From: Roseiarcus sp050010035
Lineage (GTDB): Bacteria; Pseudomonadota; Alphaproteobacteria; Rhizobiales; Beijerinckiaceae
Direction: 5' to 3'
Assembly: GCA_050010035.1 (NCBI GenBank)
Contig: JBEKLU010000007.1
Coordinates: forward strand, 1 to 64,000
DNA: 64,000 nucleotides
Shown here: one piece after another, positions 16,556 to 24,632 of the stretch
Layout: every line of letters starts with the position of its first letter
Numbering within the stretch: position 1 is the stretch's first letter
Position numbers and translations under genes: made by a program
Notes under the pieces: model-generated
The model's database searches: none
What the model saw: only the letters and a program-made list of their open reading frames with translations
What the model was told of the DNA's origin: nothing

Positions 16556-16652
16556 CCCCTGAAAACACGCGCGCACTCATGCGCGCCGACTGGCGCTTGC
16601 GCGCAAAGAGTCTATGCTCGATTCGAGCAGATTCTCTTGATTCGGCGCCGCC

Positions 16653-17582
16653 ATGGAATTCGACAACGAAGCCCCGGATTTGCGCAGCGCTCATGTGATC
16701 GTGGTCGGCAACGAGAAGGGCGGCGCGGGAAAGTCGACGCTGTCGATCCATCTTTCGGTGGCGCTGCTCAAGGCCGGCTACAAGGTCGCCTGCATCGATC
16801 TCGACACCCGCCAGCAAACTCTGACGCGCTTCTTCGAGAACCGAAAGTCGTGGTCGGCGAACGCGGCTTGGCCGATCGAACTGCCGCGCCATTGCGCCAT
16901 GGCACGCGGGCGATCGAACGACGTACGCGCCAACGAAGCGCATGAATTCGCGCTGTTCGCCGAGGCGATCGGCGCGGTCGAGCACGAATACGAATTCGTC
17001 GTCATCGATACGCCGGCCAGCGACTCCTATCTCATGCGGCTCGCCCATTCCCTCGCCGACACCCTGGTCTCGCCGCTCAACGACAGCTACATCGACATCG
17101 ACGTCTTCTCGCGCGTGCATCACGACCGCTCGCAGCGCGGCGCCGTGGCCCATTACGCCGATCTCGTCATGGAGGCGCGGCGCAAGCGCCGCCTCGTCGA
17201 CAACGGCGTCATCGACTGGGTGATGGTGCGCAACCGCATGTCGTCGACCGCGAGCAACAACGCCCGGCAGATCGCGGTCAGCATCGCGCGGCTGGCGGCC
17301 GAATTGCGCTTTCGCGTCGCCGAGGGCCTGCACGACCGCGTCATCTTTCGCGAATTGTTTCCCATCGGGCTCACCGCGCTGGATCCGATCGAGGACGCCG
17401 CCGCGGGAGCGTTGACGACTTCGCAACAGGCGGCGCGGCGCGAAATCGAAGGGCTCGTCGCCGCGCTCGATCTGCCCTCGCACGCGCCGGGCGTCGAACA
17501 CTTGGCCTCGCGCCGCTCGTGGCATGCGCGCGTCGCGCACAACTACGACGGCTCCGGCGCCGCCGATCCGATCCACGGCTGA
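16653..17582 (+). CDS. mipZ: MipZ, ParA-family division-plane positioning ATPase
   Basis: 309 aa. MipZ forms a gradient from ParB-bound origins and inhibits FtsZ, so division is placed at midcell in alphaproteobacteria. Seen: deviant Walker A VVGNEKGGAGKST (signature Lys22, P-loop Lys27), the MipZ-specific IDLDTRQQTLTRFFENR segment, Walker B VVIDTPASDSYLM, and the long PLNDSYIDIDVF switch region. Sequence and length match MipZ rather than plasmid ParA. The gene is followed after 28 bases by a GT8 glycosyltransferase. Confidence 0.93.
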   Translation: MEFDNEAPDLRSAHVIVVGNEKGGAGKSTLSIHLSVALLKAGYKVACIDLDTRQQTLTRFFENRKSWSANAAWPIELPRHCAMARGRSNDVRANEAHEFALFAEAIGAVEHEYEFVVIDTPASDSYLMRLAHSLADTLVSPLNDSYIDIDVFSRVHHDRSQRGAVAHYADLVMEARRKRRLVDNGVIDWVMVRNRMSSTASNNARQIAVSIARLAAELRFRVAEGLHDRVIFRELFPIGLTALDPIEDAAAGALTTSQQAARREIEGLVAALDLPSHAPGVEHLASRRSWHARVAHNYDGSGAADPIHG

Positions 17583-17610
17583 AGCGCCCGGCGCGGAGTT
17601 GCGGCGAAAA

Positions 17611-18549
17611 ATGAAGACCGCGCTCTGCCTGACGCCCGACCTCGCCTTCTTCCGGCCGGCGGTTCGCGCCGCGGCGTCGCTTCTCGCGCAGGCCGACTCG
17701 AGCGCGTTCGACGTCTTCATCGTCTGCGAGGCGGGGGACGTCGCGCCCGGGTTCGACGCGCTCGACCCGTCGTTACGCGACAGGATCAAGCTCAGTATCG
17801 TCGATTTCTCGCGCTTCGACGGCGGCCTCGCCGGTCGCGGCCGCTTCTCGCGGGCGGTGTTTCGCCGGCTGTTCCTCGATCGCGTCGCGCCGGAATCCTA
17901 TTCGCGCATCGTCACCATGGACTCGGACATGCTCGTGGCGCGGCCGGGGCTCGCGCGGCTGGCGGACGTCGATCTGAGGGGCGAGCCGATCGCGGCGGCC
18001 TACGACATGATCCACCTCATGGATTTCGGCGGCGGCGCGCTGGCGCGGCGATTCCAGGCGCACCGTCGCTCGCTCGGCCTCGACCTCGCGACGCCCTATT
18101 TCAACGCCGGCCTCATGGTCATCGATCGCGCCGCCTGGCGCGCGGCGCGGCTCGGCGAGCGCGCCGTGCGCGCGCTGCGCGAGGCGCCGCGAATATTTCC
18201 CTTCATGGAGCAGGACGCGCTCAACGCCATGCTCGCGGGCGGCTTCGCGCCGCTGTCGCCGCGCTGCAATTTCATGGGCGACTTCTTTCTTCTCGATCTC
18301 GAGGCGACGATCGCGCCGATCGTGCTGCACTTCGTCAACAGCCCCAAGCCCTGGGAATACCAGCGCTGGCGCGGCGAGGCGCGCTTCGCCGAGGCCTATC
18401 GAAGCTGGTTCGCCGCCTCGCCCTGGCCCGACTGGTCGTCGCCCGCCCCGGCCGGGCGCCCGCACGGGCCGCGCAGGACCGCCGCGCGCCGGCGGTTCGC
18501 CGAACGGCTGATGGCGTTCCTCGCCGCGCAGCGCTTCGTCGACGAATAG
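17611..18549 (+). CDS. Glycosyltransferase family 8 protein
   Basis: 312 aa. GT-A fold nucleotide-sugar transferase. The DxD metal motif is in VTMDSDMLVARP (about residues 107-118), and FNAGLMVID and LHFVNSPKPWE are the usual GT8 landmarks for acceptor and sugar binding. No signal or membrane segment, so it is a cytoplasmic enzyme likely acting on LPS core or another glycoconjugate. It starts 28 bases after mipZ and may be cotranscribed, although no functional link is known. The donor and acceptor are unknown. Confidence 0.88.
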   Translation: MKTALCLTPDLAFFRPAVRAAASLLAQADSSAFDVFIVCEAGDVAPGFDALDPSLRDRIKLSIVDFSRFDGGLAGRGRFSRAVFRRLFLDRVAPESYSRIVTMDSDMLVARPGLARLADVDLRGEPIAAAYDMIHLMDFGGGALARRFQAHRRSLGLDLATPYFNAGLMVIDRAAWRAARLGERAVRALREAPRIFPFMEQDALNAMLAGGFAPLSPRCNFMGDFFLLDLEATIAPIVLHFVNSPKPWEYQRWRGEARFAEAYRSWFAASPWPDWSSPAPAGRPHGPRRTAARRRFAERLMAFLAAQRFVDE

Positions 18550-18687
18550 GGCGGCCGGCCGAATCCGCGCTCGGCCGTTGGCCGATCCGGCTCGATCGCG
18601 AACGCTTGCGAATTCCCGGCCCGCCCCTTGACGCCGCCGCCGCCGCGGCATTGTAGTCGCGCCGGATTGCGATAGGGCGGGGACGCA

Positions 18688-21600
18688 ATGTTCGGCCAAC
18701 TGATGGGCTCGCGGCGCTTCGCGCCGCTCTTCTGGTGCCAGTTCTTTTCCGCATTCAACGACAATTTCGTTCGCCAGATGCTGGCGATGTTCATTCTCTT
18801 TCGCTTCGGCGCCGAGGACGCCGGCGCGAAAGTGTCGCTCGCCGTCGCGATTTTCGTGCTGCCGTCGATTCCGCTGTCACCGCTCGGCGGCGAGATCGCC
18901 GACGCCCACGACAAGGCCGCCGTCGCCCGCAAGCTCAAGTTCGCCGAGATCTTCGTGCAGTTGGTCGCGGCGGCGGGGTTCTATTTCTCCTCGCTCGAAC
19001 TGCTCTATCTCGCGCTGTTCGGCCTCGGCTGCATCTCGGCGCTGTTCGGGCCGATCAAATACGGCATTCTTCCCGATCACTTGAAGACCGAGGAGCTGAT
19101 TTCCGGCAACGCGCTGGTCGAAGGCGCGACGTTCGCCGCGATCATCTGCGGCTTGGTCGTCGGCGGCTACGCCGCGGCGGAAGGCCGCGCGGCCTGGACG
19201 GTCGTCGCTCAGCTCGTGGTGGTCGCGGCGGCGTGCTACGGCGCGTCCTTGTTCATTCCCGCGACCGGGATCGGCGCGCCGAACCTCAAGGTCGACTTCA
19301 ACCTCTGGACGGCGACGCGCTCGATTCTCCGCGAGCTCAGGGCCGACGATCGTCAGTGGGTCGGCGCGATCGCGGTGAGCTGGTTCTGGATGGTCGGGGC
19401 GATCACGCTGTCGCTGGTCCCGGTCATCATCAAGTCGCGCATCGGCGGCGGCGTCGAGGTCGAGACCGCGATCAACCTGTTCTTCGCCATCGGCATCGCC
19501 GCCGGGTCGCTGCTCGCCGCGGTGCTGTCGCACGGGCGCATCCAGCTCGCGCCGGCGCCGTTCCTGCTGCTGATCATGGCGGCGCTCGCCATCGACCTCG
19601 GCTTGGAGACGAACGCGCTGCCCCAGGCGAGCGCCGAAGTCGGCCTCGTCGAGTTTTTCGGCGGCGCGGCCGGGCGCGGTCTGGCGGTCAAGCTGATCGT
19701 CTATTCCTGCGCCGCCGGGCTGTTCGTCGTGCCGATCTTCGCGGCCGTGCAGACCTGGGCGAGCGAGGATCGGCGCGCGCGCGTCATCGGCGCCGTCAAC
19801 ACCTTGAATTCCATCTACATGGTGGCGGGGTCGCTCGCCACCACGCTGCTGCTGAAGCTGACCGGCCTCAGCGAATCGATGGCGCTCGTCCTGCTCGGGC
19901 TCGCCAACGTCGTCGCGGCGATCTACCTCTTCCGCCGCCTGCCGGCCAATTTCCTCGCTTTCACGTTGCGCGTCGTGTGGCGCGTGGCGTTTCGGCTCGA
20001 GGCGGTCGGCCTCGAAAACCTTCCCAAGGCCGACGAGCGCGGCGTCATCGCGGTCAACGACGTCTCGCTTCTCGACGCGCCGATCGTGCTGTCGCTGCTC
20101 GACGACGCGCCGATGCTCGCCATCGATCCGGAAATGGCCGAGCGGTGGTGGGTCAAGCCGTTCATGAGACTGTGCGACGCGCGCCCGCTGGACCCGACGC
20201 GACCGATGGCGATGCGTGCGCTCGTCGACGAGGTCAAGAACGGCAGGCGGCTGGTGATCTTTCCCCAGGGACGCGGCGCCGTCACCCGCGCGCTGATGAA
20301 GAGCTTCGACGCCGCGGCGATGATCGCCGAGAAGGGCGAGGCCGAGGTGACGCCGGTGCGGGTCGACGGGCCGGACCGCACGCCGTTCTCGCGGCTCCCC
20401 TTAAGCCAGATTCGGCGCCGCTGGTTCCCCAAGACGACGGTTACGTTCTTGCCGCCGCGCCGGCTCGTCGTCGACCCCGACTTGCGCGGCAGCGCGCGCC
20501 GCCGCGCGGCGGGCGAGGCGCTTTACGACGTCATGTCCGACCTGGTGTTCGCCACGACGAACACTCGGCGCACGCTCTTCGAGGCCTTCGAGGACGGCGC
20601 GCGGGAGCGCGCGAGCGGCCGCGTGATCCTCGAGGATCCGATCGGCGGGCCGCTCAAGCAGGGCCGTTTTCGCCTCGGCGTCGCCCTGCTCGCGCGCAAG
20701 ATCGCCGCGCCCACGACGGTGGGCGAGACGGTCGGCCTCATGCTGCCCAACGCCAACGGCGCCGCGGTCGCCTTCATGGCGGCGCAGGCGGCGGGCCGGG
20801 TCGTGGCGATGCTGAACTTCACCTCCGGCGCCTTCAATCTGATCACCGCCTGCCGCACCACGGAAATCCGTCTCGTTCTCTGCTCGCGGGCCTTTGTCGA
20901 GAAAGGCAAGCTGGACGACGTCGTCAAGCAAATGGAGCCGCACGTCCGCTTCGTCTGGCTCGAGGACTTGCGCGACGGCGCGACCCTTCTCGACAAGGCG
21001 CGCGCCTTTTTCGACCGCGGGCGCGCGTTCGCGCCGCGCCGCCCGGAAGACCCCGCCGTGGCGCTCTTCACCTCCGGATCGGAGGGCATGCCCAAAGGGG
21101 TCGTGCTTTCCCACGCCAACATTCTCGCCAATATCGCACAGATCACGGCGCGCTTCGATTTCACTTCGGCGGACGTCGTGTTCAACCCATTGCCGATTTT
21201 CCACGCCTTCGGCCTGACCGGCGGATTGCTGCTGGGGCTGATGAGCGGCATGAAGGTCTATTTGTATCCGACCCCCCTGCACTATCGCCAGATTCCGCAG
21301 CTCTTCCACAGCGTCGGCGCCACCGCGCTCTTCGGCACCGACACGTTCCTGGCGGGCTACGCGCGCAACGCCAACGCCGACGACTTCCGCACGCTGCGCT
21401 ATCTCGTCTGCGGCGCCGAACCGGTGCGGACCGAGACGCGGCGCATGTACCTGGAGAAGTTCGGCTTGCGCATTCTCGAAGGCTACGGCGTCACCGAAGC
21501 CGCGCCGGTGCTCGCGGTCAATACGCCGATGTTCAATCGCAACGGCTCGGTCGGACGCCTGTTGCCCGCCATCGAGCACCGTATCGAACTCGTCCCCGGC

Positions 21601-22077
21601 ATCGACGACGCCGGCCGGCTGTTCGTGCGCGGCCCCAACGTCATGGTCGGATATCGGCGCGCCGACAATCCCGGCGAGATCGAGGCGCCGCCGCTCGGCT
21701 GGCACGACACCGGCGACATCGTCGCCATCGATCGCGACGGTTTCGTCTGGATCAAGGGACGGGCCAAGCGCTTCGCCAATATCGCGGGCGAAATGATCTC
21801 GCTCGCGGCGGTCGAAGACCTCGCGTCGGCCTTGTGGCCGGAGCATCCGCCCGCCGTCGTCGCGGCGCCCGACGCCAAGAAGGGCGAGCGCATCATCATG
21901 GCGACGACCAAGCCCGTCGCGACGCGCGCCGAAGTGCAGACATGGATGAAGATCAAGGGCGCGTCGGAAATCATGACGCCGGCCGTGGTCCTCGTTCTCG
22001 ACGCGCTGCCCCTGCTCGGATCGGGCAAGGTCGACTATGTCGAACTGGCGAGGATCGTGCGCGAAAAGATGGCGTGA
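18688..22077 (+). CDS. aas: LplT-PlsC-acyl-ACP synthetase fusion (Aas-type), acyltransferase motifs substituted
   Basis: 1129 aa, three parts in one chain. Residues ~1-420 are an MFS-type lysophospholipid flippase (LplT-like, opening FWCQFFSAFNDNFVRQML). Residues ~430-620 are a PlsC-type 2-acylglycerophosphoethanolamine acyltransferase domain. Residues ~640-1129 are an AMP-forming acyl-ACP synthetase (SGSEGMPKGVVLSHANI, EGYGVTEAAP, WHDTGDIV). The system recovers lysophospholipids by flipping and re-acylating them. The PlsC NHxxxxD motif reads N457-D458-V-S-L-L-D463, so the catalytic His is Asp. The FPEGR motif reads FPQGR with Q527. Both substitutions argue that this acyltransferase domain is inactive or altered. 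The other two domains look intact. Confidence 0.92.
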   Translation: MFGQLMGSRRFAPLFWCQFFSAFNDNFVRQMLAMFILFRFGAEDAGAKVSLAVAIFVLPSIPLSPLGGEIADAHDKAAVARKLKFAEIFVQLVAAAGFYFSSLELLYLALFGLGCISALFGPIKYGILPDHLKTEELISGNALVEGATFAAIICGLVVGGYAAAEGRAAWTVVAQLVVVAAACYGASLFIPATGIGAPNLKVDFNLWTATRSILRELRADDRQWVGAIAVSWFWMVGAITLSLVPVIIKSRIGGGVEVETAINLFFAIGIAAGSLLAAVLSHGRIQLAPAPFLLLIMAALAIDLGLETNALPQASAEVGLVEFFGGAAGRGLAVKLIVYSCAAGLFVVPIFAAVQTWASEDRRARVIGAVNTLNSIYMVAGSLATTLLLKLTGLSESMALVLLGLANVVAAIYLFRRLPANFLAFTLRVVWRVAFRLEAVGLENLPKADERGVIAVNDVSLLDAPIVLSLLDDAPMLAIDPEMAERWWVKPFMRLCDARPLDPTRPMAMRALVDEVKNGRRLVIFPQGRGAVTRALMKSFDAAAMIAEKGEAEVTPVRVDGPDRTPFSRLPLSQIRRRWFPKTTVTFLPPRRLVVDPDLRGSARRRAAGEALYDVMSDLVFATTNTRRTLFEAFEDGARERASGRVILEDPIGGPLKQGRFRLGVALLARKIAAPTTVGETVGLMLPNANGAAVAFMAAQAAGRVVAMLNFTSGAFNLITACRTTEIRLVLCSRAFVEKGKLDDVVKQMEPHVRFVWLEDLRDGATLLDKARAFFDRGRAFAPRRPEDPAVALFTSGSEGMPKGVVLSHANILANIAQITARFDFTSADVVFNPLPIFHAFGLTGGLLLGLMSGMKVYLYPTPLHYRQIPQLFHSVGATALFGTDTFLAGYARNANADDFRTLRYLVCGAEPVRTETRRMYLEKFGLRILEGYGVTEAAPVLAVNTPMFNRNGSVGRLLPAIEHRIELVPGIDDAGRLFVRGPNVMVGYRRADNPGEIEAPPLGWHDTGDIVAIDRDGFVWIKGRAKRFANIAGEMISLAAVEDLASALWPEHPPAVVAAPDAKKGERIIMATTKPVATRAEVQTWMKIKGASEIMTPAVVLVLDALPLLGSGKVDYVELARIVREKMA

Positions 22078-22096
22078 GGCGGCGGATTCGCGAGGC

Positions 22097-24427
22097 TCAA
22101 GCGACGGCGGCGAGCGCCAAGGCGCGAGGGCTGCGCGCGGATTTCGGCAGGCTCACCAGCACCACCGTGCCCTCGCCCGGTTTCGAGGTGATGCGCAGCG
22201 CGCCGCCGTGCAATTCGACCAGCGAATTGGCGATCGCGAGGCCGAGCCCGGAACCCTTCATGCCGTTGGCCATCGTGGTGTCGGCCTGCTCGAAGGGACG
22301 GCCGAGGCGCGAAATGTCCTCGCTGGCGATGCCGGGCCCGGCGTCCTCGACGTAGAAATAGATCTGGTCGGTGAAGGCCTGGGCGCCGATCGTCACCACG
22401 CCGCCCTCGGGCGAGAATTTCACCGCGTTGCGCAGCAGCGTCACGAGAATCCTCTCGACCGCGGCCGGATCGGCGTCGAGCGCGTCGGCGCCGTTCACCT
22501 CGATCTCGATGCTGACGCGCTTTTCGCGGGCGATCGGGGCGACGTCGAGCACCGCCCGGTTGACAGCTTTTTCGACCTTGAATTGCACGGGTTTGAGGCG
22601 GATGCGGCCGGACTCGAGGCGCGACATGTCGAGCACGTCGGAAAACACGTTGAGCAGATATTGCCCGCTGGAGAGAATGTGCGAGCAGTAGTCGCGGTAT
22701 TTCTCCGATCCGAGCGGGCCGAAGGTCTCGCCCTCCATCAACTGCGAAAAACCGATGATCGCGTTGAGCGGCGTGCGCAATTCGTGGCTCATATTGGCGA
22801 GAAACTCGGCCTTGGCGCGATTTGCCATTTCCGCTTGCGCCTTCTGCTCGTGATAGCGCTCGGCCAGATCGGCCAATTGCTGGGCCTGCGCCTCGAGCGA
22901 TCGGCGCGACTGGCGCAACTGGGCGACCGTGGCGAGCAGCAGTTGCTCGGATTTGACCAGTTGCTGTTCGTGCTCCTTGAGCGCGGTGATGTCCGTGCCG
23001 ACCGAGACGTAGCCGCCGTCGCGGGTTCGGCGCTCGTTGACCTGCAGCCAGCGCCCGTCGGCCAGGCGCGCCTCGTAGGTCCTGGCGCGGCTCTCGCCGA
23101 GCGCCGGCTCGCTGGGATCGACGATCGTCTCCCGGTCGACGAGCGGCGCGGCGCCGAGCGCGGCAAGTTCGCCGTAAGCCGCTCCGGGTCGGATCGCCTC
23201 GCCGGGAAGATTATGCAGCCGCTGGTACTTCGAATTGCACAGCACCAGACGATTGGACGAATCCCACAGCACGAACGCCTCGGAAATCGCCTCGATCGCT
23301 TCGCGCAGCCGCTGGTCGGCGGTCGCGGACCGTTCCGCTTCGCGCTTCTGGTCGGAGATGTCCACGGCGATGCCGACGAGGCGCCACGCCCCGGTCGCCG
23401 CATCCTCGACGAGTTCGGCGCGCTTGCGCAACCATACCCACTCGCCGTCGCGGTTGCGCATGCGGAATTCGAGATCGACGGAGGACAGCCGCGCCTCGAG
23501 GGCGCGATCGGCTATGGTGGCCAGCGCCTCGTCGTCGGGATGGATCATCGCCTGCAGCTCGCCGATCGAGAGATGGCGCGACGACGGCCGCAGGCCGAGC
23601 ATTTCGAACATCGACTTCGACCATGCGACACGGCCTCGCGCCAGATCCCAGTTCCACAAGCCGCAGCGGCCGCGGTTGAGCGCGAGATCGGCGTGGGCGC
23701 GCGCGATCGCCTCGGTCCGCGCGCGCAATCGCGCGCGGCGCAGTTGCAGCATGTGAGCGCCGGTCGCGCCGACGAGGGCCAGAGCGGTCGATCCCAGCAG
23801 CAGGATCGTCGCCAGCGCCGATTGGCGCCAGGGGGCCAGCATTTCGCTCACCGGCGCGGCGAACGCGACCTGCCCGGAGGTCGAGCGCAGGTTGCGCGCG
23901 GCGGCGTATTCGTCGACGCCCTCGACCGTTTCGACCCGCAGCGCGCCGGCTTTTTCGGCCAGGACCATCAAGGGCGCGCCGGCGCCGAAGAGGCTCGAAA
24001 GCGTCGCCCCGATCCGCCCTCGCTCGGGCTCGCTGGCTACGATGAGGCCGCTCGCGTCGGCCAGCAGAGCCTCGCTCGAGCGCAAATCGGGATTGGCGGC
24101 CAGCGCCGTGCGCAGAACGTCGCCGGGCGCGAGCGCCGGCGAGGCCGCCAGCGCCTCGTCGAGGAGACGGGCGAGCGCCGTCGCGCGCAAGTCGAGGTCG
24201 CGGGCGGCGGTCGACAGGGCGCGCTCGCGCTCCGCGAGGAAATGCTGAAAGGCCAGTACGATCAATACGATAAGAAAGAGCGCGGCGATGATCGGGGGGA
24301 TTGCGGGACGCCAGGCCGTCGCCGTGTCCGCCAAGCCGCGAGCCGGCTCGCCTCGCGGCGACGCAGGAGCGTCGGCATGGCCCGGCCATGGTCGCGACTC
24401 CTCGACTGCCGCGCTCGCACGCGTCAT
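22097..24427 (-). CDS. Membrane PAS-domain sensor histidine kinase (PleC/DivJ/CbrA-like)
   Basis: 776 aa. The N-terminus has a membrane segment (about 42-62), a periplasmic region to ~210, and a second segment near 215-235. Two PAS modules follow (about 250-370 with WNWDLARGRVAWSKSMFEML, and 385-500). A coiled linker (about 500-535), the H-box NMSHELRTPLNAIIGF with phospho-acceptor His548, the N-box LRNAVKFSPEGG, and G boxes DAGPGIA and GSGLGLAI complete the kinase. The HisKA region (FSQLMEGETFGPLG...YRDYCSHI) is of the alphaproteobacterial PleC/DivJ/PdhS/CbrA type that feeds DivK and the CtrA network. Which member it is cannot be settled without a tree. No receiver domain. pepN lies upstream in the same orientation. 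Confidence 0.9.
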   Translation of the reverse strand: MTRASAAVEESRPWPGHADAPASPRGEPARGLADTATAWRPAIPPIIAALFLIVLIVLAFQHFLAERERALSTAARDLDLRATALARLLDEALAASPALAPGDVLRTALAANPDLRSSEALLADASGLIVASEPERGRIGATLSSLFGAGAPLMVLAEKAGALRVETVEGVDEYAAARNLRSTSGQVAFAAPVSEMLAPWRQSALATILLLGSTALALVGATGAHMLQLRRARLRARTEAIARAHADLALNRGRCGLWNWDLARGRVAWSKSMFEMLGLRPSSRHLSIGELQAMIHPDDEALATIADRALEARLSSVDLEFRMRNRDGEWVWLRKRAELVEDAATGAWRLVGIAVDISDQKREAERSATADQRLREAIEAISEAFVLWDSSNRLVLCNSKYQRLHNLPGEAIRPGAAYGELAALGAAPLVDRETIVDPSEPALGESRARTYEARLADGRWLQVNERRTRDGGYVSVGTDITALKEHEQQLVKSEQLLLATVAQLRQSRRSLEAQAQQLADLAERYHEQKAQAEMANRAKAEFLANMSHELRTPLNAIIGFSQLMEGETFGPLGSEKYRDYCSHILSSGQYLLNVFSDVLDMSRLESGRIRLKPVQFKVEKAVNRAVLDVAPIAREKRVSIEIEVNGADALDADPAAVERILVTLLRNAVKFSPEGGVVTIGAQAFTDQIYFYVEDAGPGIASEDISRLGRPFEQADTTMANGMKGSGLGLAIANSLVELHGGALRITSKPGEGTVVLVSLPKSARSPRALALAAVA

Positions 24428-24632
24428 CGCAAACCCCCAATATCCCTATCGCGGTGAGATCGGGCGAACCGCCGCAACGACCCGAATCAGTATGATAAGA
24501 ATCTCTGTGAGAATCTTTGTCCAGAGCTTAATGAATCCTTGACGCGAATTTTTTCGCGCCGGACCGGGCGCCGACTCGCCCGCCCGGAAAAACGGCGGGC
24601 GCCGTCATGGAACCCGCGAATCGGCGGCGCAG
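24428..24632. other. Spacer between pepN and the histidine kinase gene, with regulatory-looking sequence
   Basis: 205 bases. It holds a GC-rich hairpin (24577-24584 with 24594-24601) just beyond the pepN stop, a 6-bp hairpin at 24543-24558, and a near-match to the CtrA box (TTAA-N7-TTGAC, 24529-24544). The box lies about 100 bases upstream of the kinase start. No gene seen. Confidence 0.5.

Noticed and set aside
4484..17582. Two ParA-type genes as evidence of an integrated plasmid
   Set aside because: One is MipZ, a chromosomal cell-division gene; the other lacks parB, parS-like repeats and any replication gene.
18735..22355. 1206-codon plus-strand frame in another phase
   Set aside because: Out-of-phase shadow of the LplT-Aas gene; composition is Arg-dominated with no motif.
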